A stretch of DNA of 42,513 bases from contig JAEDIG010000006.1 of assembly GCA_016292545.1 (NCBI GenBank), forward strand, positions 1 through 42,513, in the 5' to 3' direction. The notes below the pieces were generated by a model, which searched no databases, was not told where the DNA came from, and was given only the letters and a program-made list of their open reading frames with translations. This stretch comes from Bacteroidaceae bacterium. Lineage in GTDB: Bacteria > Bacteroidota > Bacteroidia > Bacteroidales > Bacteroidaceae. Shown one piece after another: positions 14,786 to 22,876 of this stretch (its first letter is position 1; each line of letters opens with the position of its first letter). The translations under genes and the position numbers were made by a program.

Positions 14786-17098
14786 TTATTTTGTTGGGAT
14801 AATCCTTGTCTGATTGTTTTTCTGCAGAGCCAGTGGAGAGGAGGCAGCTTCGAGCAGCCCCTCCAGATTGGCGGCTTCGCCCACTACCCATAGTATGTCG
14901 CCTTTCCTGAACTTGCGGCCTGGTGACATCTGGGAGAGCGACTCCTTGCCTTCCTCCAGACCCACTACCATGCAGTTGTAGTGGTCGCGAATGCCGCTGT
15001 CGCGGAGCGAGACACCCACCAGCGGTGAACCGCCGTCGATGACAATGTGGCGGAGTACCATCTCATGGCTCTCGTTGTATTCCTCGGGATGGATGCAGGC
15101 CGAGCGCATCGACTCTGCCATTTGGGAAAGCTGGCTGTCGTCGCCGATCACCTGCATGCGGTCGCCGGGGAAGATGAGTTCTTCGGAGTCGGGAATGTTG
15201 AGATGCACGGAGCCGCGTATGATGCTGCACACATGCACACCGAACTGCTGCCGCAAGGCCAGATCGCGCAATGAGCGGCCCACCCATGCACAGTCCTGGC
15301 TCACCTCGAATTCACTCATGTGGATGTTTCGGTCGAGCAGGTGGGCGGCATAGCGTGGCCGCTTGTGGAGATGGGACTGCACCTCAATGTCTCTCGACCG
15401 CAGGTTCTGGATGAACATGCGCTCCAGGCGGATGGAGCTGTGCTTGAGCGAACGCGACATCACCATCAATACGAGGATGCCCACGGCAATGGCGATGATG
15501 AGGGCATTGGCAAAACGGCTCAGATAATTGCATACGTAGAACACAAACGAGCATGCAATCACCACACGCACCAGGATGGTGAAAAGCAGGGGCAGATGGT
15601 TGAGCCTGCTCTCGGCCCATAGCTGCTTGAATTCCTCGCTGTGGTTCTTCTTCATCACCATGGCACGCAGGAAGGGCGACATGGCCAGAATGGTGAGTGT
15701 GCCACAGATGGCATTGGCCGTCCAGTGCCAGCCGGGCAGCAGGTGGCGGATGAAGGGGAGGAAAAAGGTGAGCATGATGGCGGTGACGGTGGTGGAGAGA
15801 ATGGCGTACACCAGTGTGTTGAGGCCCATCTGCCGAAGCAGGCTCCGCCAGAGGTGCTTGGCCCCTTTTCCCGAGGGATGGCTCACAGTGATGTGGTTGA
15901 GGGCTTCGGTGAGCCGGTGGGGCAGGTAGCGTTCCAGCCGCGCGTAGCAGGGGTCTGCAGCGCGTATCATGTAGGGGGTGAGAAAGGTGGTGATTACCGA
16001 CACGGCCACCACCACGGGGTAGAGGAACTGGCTGATGACACCCAACGAGAGACCCAGTGAGGCGATGATGAAGGCAAACTCGCCAATCTGTGCCATGGAG
16101 AATCCGCATTTCATGGCCGTGCGCAGGGTTTGTCCGCTGATGAGGTAGGCCATTGAGCCGAAAATGCTCTGCCCGAGCAGGATGGTGAGCACGATGGCAC
16201 AGATGGGCAGGGCATGGGCAGAGAGCACGGCCGGGTCAACCAGCATGCCTACTGATACAAAGAAAATGGCTCCGAAGAGGTTCTTGACAGGCTCCACCAG
16301 CTTGATGATGCGTTCGGCCTCTACGGTCTCGGCCAGGATGCTGCCCATCACGAAGGCTCCGAATGCACTGCTGAATCCTACCTGGGTGGACACTACGGCC
16401 ATCAGACAACACAGTCCGATGGCCACCACCAGCATGGTTTCGTCGCTTGTGAGTCTGCGGGTGTGGCGCAGGAACATGGGTATGACGAAAATGCCCACCA
16501 CAAACCACAGCACCAGAAAGAACACGATGCTGACCACGCTGCCCACCATTTGGCCGCCGTCGGGGCTGTTGCCCTTGGCAATGGTGGAGAGCATCACCAT
16601 CATCACAATGGCCAGAATGTCTTCCAGGATGAGCACGCTCATCACCATTCCCGTGAAATGCTGCTGTCGCAGCCCCATGTCGTCGAAGGCTTTGTAGATG
16701 ATGGTGGTGCTGCTCATTGCCAGCATGCCGGCCAGAAAGATGCTGTCCATCTGGCTCCAGCCGAAGAGGTCGGCCACGGCATAGCCGGAAAGCATCATGC
16801 AGAAGATGATGGTGACGGCTGCAATGACTGGAGCCGCCCCCATCTTGAGGATTTTCTTGAACGAGAAGTCGAGTCCCAGCGAAAAGAGGAGAAAGATGAC
16901 ACCGATGTCGGCCCATGTCTTCACGTTGGAGGTGTCCATCACCGAAAGCGTGTAGGGCATGTGGGGACTCACCAGATAGCCTGCCACGATGTAGCCTAGG
17001 ACAAGCGGCTGCTTGAGCCGCTTGAACAGCAGCGTGACAATTCCGGCCACCACCAGTATCAGCGCCAGGTCTCTCACCAGATCGGGTAACTCGGCCAT
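14786..17098 (-). CDS. Kef-type monovalent cation:proton antiporter with two RCK_C domains
   Basis: The 770-residue protein has an N-terminal Na_H_Exchanger (CPA2) domain to about residue 390, with GIVTLLFKRLKQPLVLGYIV, LFSLGLDFSFKK, SAFGAFVMGSILAET and FVSVGMLVDPAVL. A second group of hydrophobic segments spans about 430-565. Two RCK_C/TrkA_C-like domains follow: about 600-670 (LRDLALRQQFGVHVCSIIRG, FPGDRMQVIGDD) and 685-750 (LRDSGIRDHYNCMVVGLEEG, RKGDILWVVGEA), which would bind a nucleotide or ion ligand. Role: K+ or Na+ exchange and pH control at the inner membrane. It sits 9 bases after the DUF1080 gene and 27 before fucI, an unusual position for an antiporter. Confidence 0.9.
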   Translation of the reverse strand: MAELPDLVRDLALILVVAGIVTLLFKRLKQPLVLGYIVAGYLVSPHMPYTLSVMDTSNVKTWADIGVIFLLFSLGLDFSFKKILKMGAAPVIAAVTIIFCMMLSGYAVADLFGWSQMDSIFLAGMLAMSSTTIIYKAFDDMGLRQQHFTGMVMSVLILEDILAIVMMVMLSTIAKGNSPDGGQMVGSVVSIVFFLVLWFVVGIFVIPMFLRHTRRLTSDETMLVVAIGLCCLMAVVSTQVGFSSAFGAFVMGSILAETVEAERIIKLVEPVKNLFGAIFFVSVGMLVDPAVLSAHALPICAIVLTILLGQSIFGSMAYLISGQTLRTAMKCGFSMAQIGEFAFIIASLGLSLGVISQFLYPVVVAVSVITTFLTPYMIRAADPCYARLERYLPHRLTEALNHITVSHPSGKGAKHLWRSLLRQMGLNTLVYAILSTTVTAIMLTFFLPFIRHLLPGWHWTANAICGTLTILAMSPFLRAMVMKKNHSEEFKQLWAESRLNHLPLLFTILVRVVIACSFVFYVCNYLSRFANALIIAIAVGILVLMVMSRSLKHSSIRLERMFIQNLRSRDIEVQSHLHKRPRYAAHLLDRNIHMSEFEVSQDCAWVGRSLRDLALRQQFGVHVCSIIRGSVHLNIPDSEELIFPGDRMQVIGDDSQLSQMAESMRSACIHPEEYNESHEMVLRHIVIDGGSPLVGVSLRDSGIRDHYNCMVVGLEEGKESLSQMSPGRKFRKGDILWVVGEAANLEGLLEAASSPLALQKNNQTRIIPTK

Positions 17099-17107
17099 CG
17101 TGTGTGA

Positions 17108-17983
17108 TTAGAGTTCCTTTATGTAGATGTTGCGGAAATTCACAAGGCTTCCGTGAGCCTGCATTTCAATCTGGTCGCAGGCGGGGATGGGCTGGCTGCG
17201 GTCCCAGTAGTTTTCCATCACTACCTCATCTACCACTTGGATGCCATTGAGCCATACCGACACCTTCTCGCCTACCATGCGGATGCGGAAGGCATTCCAT
17301 TCGCCCAGCTTGCGGTCGGCCACCTGTGTGGGCGTGCTGCGATGCTTCTGGTTGTTGTAGAGTCCGCCTGAACCTACTTGTGCACCCACGTTCACACGGG
17401 CGATGTCCCAAATCTGTACCTGGGGCGTGCCGCGCAGATACACACCGGCATCGGGTTCGGCACCATTGGGGTCGAGCCGCCATTCCACGTAGAGTTCAAA
17501 GTCTTTATAGTCCTTGGCTGTGCAGATGTTTTCAAATCCATGGCCAACGTAGGTGAGTGTGCCGTCTTGCACAGTCCAGTCGCGGCGCATGATTTCGTCG
17601 GCTTTTACCTGTGCTTTTTCCAGTTCGTCGGTGCTCATCTGTCTGCGCTTGATGGGATTCTCCACCAGTCCTTTCCATCCCGTCAGGTCCTTGCCGTTGA
17701 AGATGGAGGTGAATCCCTTGTATTCGGGGTGCTGCTTCAGCACTTTCTTAGCCGCCTTTTTGGCTGCGCCTTTCAACTGTTTGTCGCCCTTCAGCTGCTG
17801 GGCGTATGCCCATGCCTGGAATGTGCCCGTTTCGCCCATTTGCAGCAACAGCTGCTTCCGGCTTTCGGCATCGGAGGTCTTTTCGATGCGTGTTCTCAAA
17901 TCCAGTGCTTTGTTTTCGGGTGTTTGCTGTGCATGGAGGCATCCTGCCACCAGTGCCCACACAATGAACAATTTTTTTTTCAT
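17108..17983 (-). CDS. DUF1080 (3-keto-disaccharide hydrolase domain) secreted protein
   Basis: The 291-residue product has a signal peptide (MKKKLFIVWALVAGCLHAQQ), a helical region of about 70 residues rich in Lys, and a DUF1080 jelly-roll from about residue 90: FTSIFNGKDLTGWKG, DWTVQDGTLTYVGHG, DFELYVEWRLDPNGAEPDAG, YLRGTPQVQIWD, WNAFRIRMVGEKVSVWLNG, and the end GSLVNFRNIYIKEL. The domain is found in enzymes hydrolysing 3-keto-glycosides and in many uncharacterised secreted proteins. It is 37 bases after the exonuclease gene and 9 before the antiporter. Possible role in processing oxidised sugars is an inference. Confidence 0.88.
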   Translation of the reverse strand: MKKKLFIVWALVAGCLHAQQTPENKALDLRTRIEKTSDAESRKQLLLQMGETGTFQAWAYAQQLKGDKQLKGAAKKAAKKVLKQHPEYKGFTSIFNGKDLTGWKGLVENPIKRRQMSTDELEKAQVKADEIMRRDWTVQDGTLTYVGHGFENICTAKDYKDFELYVEWRLDPNGAEPDAGVYLRGTPQVQIWDIARVNVGAQVGSGGLYNNQKHRSTPTQVADRKLGEWNAFRIRMVGEKVSVWLNGIQVVDEVVMENYWDRSQPIPACDQIEMQAHGSLVNFRNIYIKEL

Positions 17984-18020
17984 ACGGTATTTACTATAAT
18001 TAATTAATAATGTATATTTC

Positions 18021-18776
18021 TTATTCTGCCAGCCTCAGCTCCACGGGGCAGTGGTCGCTTCCCATTACTTCGGCATGGATGCTGGCCTCGGCCACTTGTG
18101 CCGCCAGACGTTGCGACACGATGAAATAGTCGATGCGCCACCCCACGTTCTTTTCGCGGGCACGGAAACGGTAGCTCCACCAGCTGTAGGCTCCTTCCTC
18201 ATTGGGGTGGAGCAGGCGGAAGGTGTCCACAAATCCATTGTCGAGCAGTGTGCTCATCTTGCCGCGTTCTTCATCGGTGAAGCCTGCGTTCCGGCGGTTG
18301 GTCTGCGGATTCTTCAGGTCAATCTCTTTGTGGGCCACGTTCAGGTCGCCGCATACGATTACGGGCTTCTGCGCATCGAGCCGCTTGATGTAGGCCAGGA
18401 AATCGTCCTCCCATGCCATCCGATAGTCGAGTCGGCGCAGACCGTCCTGACTGTTTGGGGTGTACACACACACCAGGAAGAATGTATCCATCTCCAGCGT
18501 GATTACGCGTCCTTCGTGGTCATGTTCGTCTATGCCCATTCCGTAGGTCACCTGCAGGGGCTCCTTGCGGCAGAAGACGGCCGTGCCGCTATACCCCTTC
18601 TTTTCTGCGTAGTTCCAGTAGGCATGGTAGCCGGGCAATTCCAGCTCCACCTGCCCTTCTTGCAATTTCGTTTCTTGCAGGCAGAAGAAGTCGGCATCGA
18701 GCGCTTCAAAAGCTTCCCGGAAATTCTTGCCCAAAACGGCACGCAGTCCGTTCACATTCCAGCTGATAAACCTCAT
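18021..18776 (-). CDS. xth: Exodeoxyribonuclease III (AP endonuclease)
   Basis: The 251-residue protein carries the ExoIII/APE1 signatures in order: MRFISWNVNGLRAVLGKNF, DADFFCLQETKLQEGQVEL, YSGTAVFCRKEPL, VYTPNSQDGLRRLDYR, VCGDLNVAHKEIDLKNPQTN, WWSYRFRAREKNVGWRIDYF and GSDHCPVELRL with the catalytic Asp-His. It repairs abasic sites in DNA. Length is normal. A -7 box precedes it at 18825-18817. It is the first gene of the leftward run that includes DUF1080, the antiporter and the fucose genes, so it could share a transcript with them, although functional linkage is not evident. Confidence 0.94.
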   Translation of the reverse strand: MRFISWNVNGLRAVLGKNFREAFEALDADFFCLQETKLQEGQVELELPGYHAYWNYAEKKGYSGTAVFCRKEPLQVTYGMGIDEHDHEGRVITLEMDTFFLVCVYTPNSQDGLRRLDYRMAWEDDFLAYIKRLDAQKPVIVCGDLNVAHKEIDLKNPQTNRRNAGFTDEERGKMSTLLDNGFVDTFRLLHPNEEGAYSWWSYRFRAREKNVGWRIDYFIVSQRLAAQVAEASIHAEVMGSDHCPVELRLAE

Positions 18777-18816
18777 ATTTAGTTGTCTTTTTAGTCAAAT
18801 TATGTCACTTTCTGCC

Positions 18817-18825
18817 GCAAATATA
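18817..18825 (-). promoter_or_regulatory. -7 box of the exonuclease III gene
   Basis: Minus-strand TATATTTGC, about 40 bases before the start codon at 18776. No other -7 box was seen in the gaps of the leftward run down to fucP. Confidence 0.55.
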
Positions 18826-18844
18826 TTCAAATTTTTCCATTTTC

Positions 18845-18877
18845 TTTGCCTATTTCGGGAGAAATCCTTATTTTTGC
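18845..18877 (+). promoter_or_regulatory. Full Bacteroidetes promoter of the etf operon
   Basis: TTTG at 18845-18848 is followed after 20 bases by TATTTTTGC at 18869-18877, matching both the -33 and -7 elements with canonical spacing. The leader to the etfB start is about 55 bases. Confidence 0.7.
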
Positions 18878-18939
18878 ACGGTTTTAGCAAAAATGTGCAA
18901 TCTTATAAGCCGATAATTACATTAAAATATTGATTTTTT

Positions 18940-19827
18940 ATGAATTTGAAAATTGTTGTACTTGCCAAGCAAGTTCCCGACACACGCAACGTCGGTCCCG
19001 ATGCCATGACTCCTGAGGGCACGGTCAACCGCTCTGCGCTGCCGGCCATCTTCAATCCCGAGGATTTGAATGCTTTGGAGCAGGCCCTGCGCTTGAAGGA
19101 CCAGAATCCGGGTTCCACAGTAATTGTCATCACCATGGGCCCCGGTCGTGCAGCCGAGGTGATCCGTGAAGCCATGTACCGTGGTGCCGACGGAGGCTAT
19201 CTGCTCACCGACCGTGCCTTTGCGGGCGCTGACACATTGGCCACCAGTTATGCCCTGGCCACAGCCATCAAGCATGTAATGCCCGATGCAGACCTCATCA
19301 TCGGTGGTCGTCAGGCCATCGACGGTGACACGGCACAGGTGGGTCCTCAGGTGGCTGAGAAGCTGGGCCTCAACCAGATTACCTACACCGAGGAGATACT
19401 TTCTTGTCAGGATGGACGCATCACCGTGAAGCGCCATATCGACGGAGGCGTGGAAACGGTGGAGAGCCTGCTGCCCTGTGTGCTCACCGTGAACGGAAGT
19501 GCGGCCCCCTGTCGTCCGCGCAATGTGCGTCGTGTGATGAAGTTCAAGCGTGCCCTTTGTCCGATGGAACTCCCCAAAGACACTACCTGGGCCGACCTTC
19601 CATACGCACAGGACTATGAGAACCGCCCCTACCTGAAGTTGGGGCAGCTCACTTGTGCAGATGTGGATGCCGACCTCAGCCAGTGTGGTCTTGCCGGCAG
19701 TCCCACCAAGGTGAAAAATGTGGAGAACATCGTCTTCAAGGCAAAAGAGAGCAAGGTGTTGACCGGATCCGACGAGGATGTGAACGGTCTTATTCAAGAA
19801 CTTTTGGCAAGTCATACAATAGGATAA
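18940..19827 (+). CDS. etfB: Electron transfer flavoprotein beta subunit
   Basis: This 295-residue protein starts MNLKIVVLAKQVPDTRNVGP, the standard EtfB opening, with NPEDLNALEQALRLKDQ, VIVITMGPGRAAEVIREAMY, RGADGGYLLTDRAFAGADT and GRQAIDGDTAQVGPQVAEKL, which form the nucleotide-binding (AMP or second flavin) fold. It pairs with EtfA to carry electrons between dehydrogenases and a quinone or other acceptor. It is 2 bases from etfA and 31 bases from the start of the operon's next coding blocks; acyl-CoA dehydrogenase follows. Length is slightly above the E. coli-type FixA. Whether it is bifurcating cannot be decided by eye. Confidence 0.94.
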   Translation: MNLKIVVLAKQVPDTRNVGPDAMTPEGTVNRSALPAIFNPEDLNALEQALRLKDQNPGSTVIVITMGPGRAAEVIREAMYRGADGGYLLTDRAFAGADTLATSYALATAIKHVMPDADLIIGGRQAIDGDTAQVGPQVAEKLGLNQITYTEEILSCQDGRITVKRHIDGGVETVESLLPCVLTVNGSAAPCRPRNVRRVMKFKRALCPMELPKDTTWADLPYAQDYENRPYLKLGQLTCADVDADLSQCGLAGSPTKVKNVENIVFKAKESKVLTGSDEDVNGLIQELLASHTIG

Positions 19828-19829
19828 TC

Positions 19830-20855
19830 ATGGCAAACAACGTATTCGTATATTGTGAGATAGAAGGTACCAAGGTAGCCGAGGTGAGCCAGGAACTGCT
19901 TACCAAGGGCCGCAAACTGGCCAATACCTTGGGCGTGAAACTGGAGGCAGTGGCTGCTGGCAGTGGCATCACCGGAAAGGTGGAGAGCCAGATACTGCCC
20001 TATGGCGTGGACCGTTTGCACATCTTTGATGCGGAAGGACTGGCCCCCTACACCAGCCGTCCGCACACGGCAGTGCTTGTGAATCTTTTCAAGCAGGAGC
20101 AGCCCCAGATATGCCTTATGGGTGCCGATGTGGTGGGGCGCGACTTGGGCCCTCGTGTGAGCAGTGCGCTCCATAGCGGCCTCACCGCCGACTGCACCGC
20201 CCTTGAGATTGGTCCGCATGACGACAAGAAACTGGGCCGCCACTACGACGAACTGCTCTATCAGATTCGTCCTGCCTTTGGCGGAAACATCGTGGCCACT
20301 ATCGTCAATCCCGAGAATCGTCCGCAGATGGCAACTGTCCGCAGTGGTGTGATGAAGGCCGAGATTCTCGACCCCGACTACAAGGGCGAGGTGGTTGTGC
20401 AGGATGTGGCAAAGTTTGTGCCCGAGGCCGAGTATGTGACACGTGTGATAGAACGCCATGTGCAGGCATCGAAGAACAACCTCAAGGGTGCGCCCATCAT
20501 CGTGGCCGGTGGCTACGGAGTGGGCAGCCGTGAGGGATTTGCGCAACTCTATGAACTGGCCAAGGTCATCCATGCAGAGGTGGGCGCAAGCCGTGCGGCT
20601 GTGGATGCAGGATTCTGCGACCATGACCTGCAGATTGGCCAGACGGGTGTGACCGTGCGTCCCAAGGTGTACATTGCATGTGGCATCAGCGGAGCCATCC
20701 AGCATGTGGCAGGCATGAAGGAGAGCGGCATCATCATCAGCATCAACAGCGACGAGAATGCTCCCATCAATCAGATTGCCGACTATGTGATTACCGGCAC
20801 CGTGGAAGAGGTGGTGCCCAAGATGATTAAGTATTACAAGCAAAACAGTAAGTAA
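19830..20855 (+). CDS. etfA: Electron transfer flavoprotein alpha subunit
   Basis: Starting at the ATG at 19830 (MANNVFVYCEIEGTKVAEVS), two bases after the etfB stop, the product has 341 residues. A longer open frame extends upstream inside etfB but is not EtfA-like. The C-terminal FAD domain is complete: APIIVAGGYGVGSREGFAQL, VGASRAAVDAGFCDHDLQIG, QTGVTVRPKVYIACGISGAI, QHVAGMKESGIIISINSDEN. These are the ETF-alpha signature residues contacting FAD. It works as a heterodimer with EtfB and serves the acyl-CoA dehydrogenase encoded 3 bases further on. Confidence 0.95.
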   Translation: MANNVFVYCEIEGTKVAEVSQELLTKGRKLANTLGVKLEAVAAGSGITGKVESQILPYGVDRLHIFDAEGLAPYTSRPHTAVLVNLFKQEQPQICLMGADVVGRDLGPRVSSALHSGLTADCTALEIGPHDDKKLGRHYDELLYQIRPAFGGNIVATIVNPENRPQMATVRSGVMKAEILDPDYKGEVVVQDVAKFVPEAEYVTRVIERHVQASKNNLKGAPIIVAGGYGVGSREGFAQLYELAKVIHAEVGASRAAVDAGFCDHDLQIGQTGVTVRPKVYIACGISGAIQHVAGMKESGIIISINSDENAPINQIADYVITGTVEEVVPKMIKYYKQNSK

Positions 20856-20858
20856 GCT

Positions 20859-22571
20859 ATGGCAAATTTTTATTCAGATATACCCGAAATAAAGTTTGAG
20901 TTAGAGAACAGCCCTCTCATGCCACGAATCGTGGAACTCAAGGAACGTGGTTTTGCCGACAAGGACCAGTATGCAGAAGCCCCGCAGGACGAGGCAGATG
21001 CCATGGATTCCTACGACAAGGTGCTTGATATCGTGGGTGGCATCACGGGCAATGTTATTGCAGCCAACGCCGAGGAGGTGGATGCTGAAGGGCCTCACCA
21101 TGAAAACGGCCGTGTGCGCTATGCCTCCAAGACCTATGAGAACCTCGACGCCATGAACAAGGCCGGGCTCAATGGCATGACCATGCCCCGCCGTTACGGT
21201 GGCCTCAACCTGCCCGTCACGGTCTACACGGCCGCCAACGAGATTGTGAGCACCGGCGATGCAGGCTTTGAGAACATCTGGAGCCTTCAGGACTGCATAG
21301 AGACACTCTACTGCTTCGGCAACGAGGAACAGCGCCAGAAGTACATTCCCCGTGTGTGTGCCGGTGAGACCATGAGTATGGACCTTACGGAGCCGGATGC
21401 CGGCAGCGACCTGCAGAGCGTCATGCTCAAGGCCACCTACGACGAGGAGGCCGGATGCTGGCGGCTCAACGGTAGCAAGCGCTTCATCACCAATGGCGAC
21501 AGCGACATCCATCTGGTGCTGGCCCGTTCCGAGGCCGGCACGCGCGACGGACGCGGCCTTTCCATGTTCATCTATGACAAGCGTGATGGTGGCGTAGACG
21601 TGCGCCGCATCGAGAACAAGTTGGGCATTCATGGCTCGCCCACTTGCGAACTGGTCTACAAGAATGCCAAGTGTGAGCTGTGCGGCGACCGCAAGATGGG
21701 GCTCATCAAATATGTGATGTCGTTGATGAACGGTGCGCGTCTGGGCATTGCCGCCCAGAGCGTGGGCTTGTCGCAGGCCGCCTACAACGAGGCCCTGGCA
21801 TACGCCCGCGACCGCAAGCAGTTCGGCAAGGCCATCATCGAATTCCCTGCCGTGGCCGAGATGCTTTCCAATATCAAGGCGCGTCTGGATGCCGGCCGTG
21901 CACTGCTCTATCAGACAGCCCGCTATGTGGACATCTACAAGGCACTTGAAGACATTGCCCGCGAGCGCAAACTCACACCCGAGGAGCGTCAGGAGATGAA
22001 GCGCTTCACCAAGCTGGCCGATGCCTTCACTCCCTTGGCCAAGGGTATGAACAGCGAATACGCCAACCAGAACGGTTACGACTGCATCCAGATTCATGGC
22101 GGTTCGGGCTTCATGCTGGAATATGCCTGCCAGCGCATCTATCGCGATGCCCGCATCACCAGCATTTATGAGGGAACCACTCAGTTGCAGACCGTGGCGG
22201 CCATCCGCTATGTCACCAATGGATTCTATGCTTCGGTCATCGAGGAGTATGCAGCTCTTCCCGTATCGCCCTCGCTGGAGCCCCTGAAGGCCATCGTGGG
22301 CGAAATGGCAGCCAAGTTCAATGCTTGCACCGCAGCCGTGAAGGAAACGGAGAACCAGGAACTCCACGACATCTGTGCCCGTCATCTCTATGAAATGGCT
22401 GCCGATGTAATCATGAGCTACCTTATTCTTCAGAACGCTACGCGCGATGAGGCTCTCTTTGGCCGCAGCGCTCAGGTTTACGTCCATCTGGCCCAGGCCG
22501 AAGTGGAGAAGCACAACCTCTGGATCAACCGCATGAATACTGCACTTTTTGAAAGCTATCGCCAGGCCTGA
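20859..22571 (+). CDS. Acyl-CoA dehydrogenase family protein
   Basis: The 570-residue protein has the ACAD N-, middle and C-terminal domains: LNGMTMPRRYGGLNLPVTVY, SMDLTEPDAGSDLQSVMLKA, GSKRFITNGDSDIHLVLARS, RKQFGKAIIEFPAVAEMLSN and YDCIQIHGGSGFMLEYACQR. The catalytic base is expected in ARITSIYEGTTQLQTVAAIR (Glu of YEGT). An extra C-terminal helical extension of about 130 residues follows, as in long ACADs of Bacteroidetes and FadE-like proteins. It oxidises an acyl-CoA and passes electrons to EtfAB. The absence of thiolase, hydratase and hydroxyacyl-CoA dehydrogenase genes nearby leaves the substrate open. Confidence 0.93.
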   Translation: MANFYSDIPEIKFELENSPLMPRIVELKERGFADKDQYAEAPQDEADAMDSYDKVLDIVGGITGNVIAANAEEVDAEGPHHENGRVRYASKTYENLDAMNKAGLNGMTMPRRYGGLNLPVTVYTAANEIVSTGDAGFENIWSLQDCIETLYCFGNEEQRQKYIPRVCAGETMSMDLTEPDAGSDLQSVMLKATYDEEAGCWRLNGSKRFITNGDSDIHLVLARSEAGTRDGRGLSMFIYDKRDGGVDVRRIENKLGIHGSPTCELVYKNAKCELCGDRKMGLIKYVMSLMNGARLGIAAQSVGLSQAAYNEALAYARDRKQFGKAIIEFPAVAEMLSNIKARLDAGRALLYQTARYVDIYKALEDIARERKLTPEERQEMKRFTKLADAFTPLAKGMNSEYANQNGYDCIQIHGGSGFMLEYACQRIYRDARITSIYEGTTQLQTVAAIRYVTNGFYASVIEEYAALPVSPSLEPLKAIVGEMAAKFNACTAAVKETENQELHDICARHLYEMAADVIMSYLILQNATRDEALFGRSAQVYVHLAQAEVEKHNLWINRMNTALFESYRQA

Positions 22572-22600
22572 TTCCACGGAATCTTGTCTGGAAACATTTG

Positions 22601-22649
22601 CGGCAACACCTCTGGGAAACTGTCCCTGCGGGTGTTGCCGTCTTTTTTT
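22601..22649 (+). terminator. Rho-independent terminator of the etf operon
   Basis: CGGCAACACC (22601-22610) pairs perfectly with GGTGTTGCCG (22631-22640), and T7 follows at 22643-22649. It is 30 bases after the acyl-CoA dehydrogenase stop. Confidence 0.92.
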
Positions 22650-22716
22650 CCGTAGTATGTGGAAGGAGCAAGATGATTTTCCCGATGAATTATTATCACG
22701 TTTCAAAATAAATGTG

Positions 22717-22725
22717 TAAATTTGC
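22717..22725 (+). promoter_or_regulatory. -7 box of the RND efflux operon
   Basis: TAAATTTGC matches the consensus. It leaves a leader of about 145 bases, unusually long here, containing a 7-base hairpin TCCTGAC/GTCAGGA at 22763-22769 and 22783-22789. The leader could host metal-responsive control (inference). Confidence 0.55.
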
Positions 22726-22876
22726 CCTTGATTACAAAAAAAATTTGTTCCAAACCGCCATGTCCTGACGGTTTCCAGCGCTGTCAGGAAAAATCGAAGC
22801 CATACCATGCCACAGCAGGAACCACTCCACTCGGCATCTTCATGGAATACATAACAGACATAAAAACAGAACAGAT

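Noticed and set aside
19653..19829. N-terminal extension of etfA
   Set aside because: It overlaps etfB in another frame and reads as Cys/Arg-rich nonsense; the ATG at 19830 starts a normal EtfA.
22741..22876. Riboswitch in the long leader of the RND operon
   Set aside because: Only one 7-base hairpin is evident and no known riboswitch core was recognised; left as a remark on the promoter.
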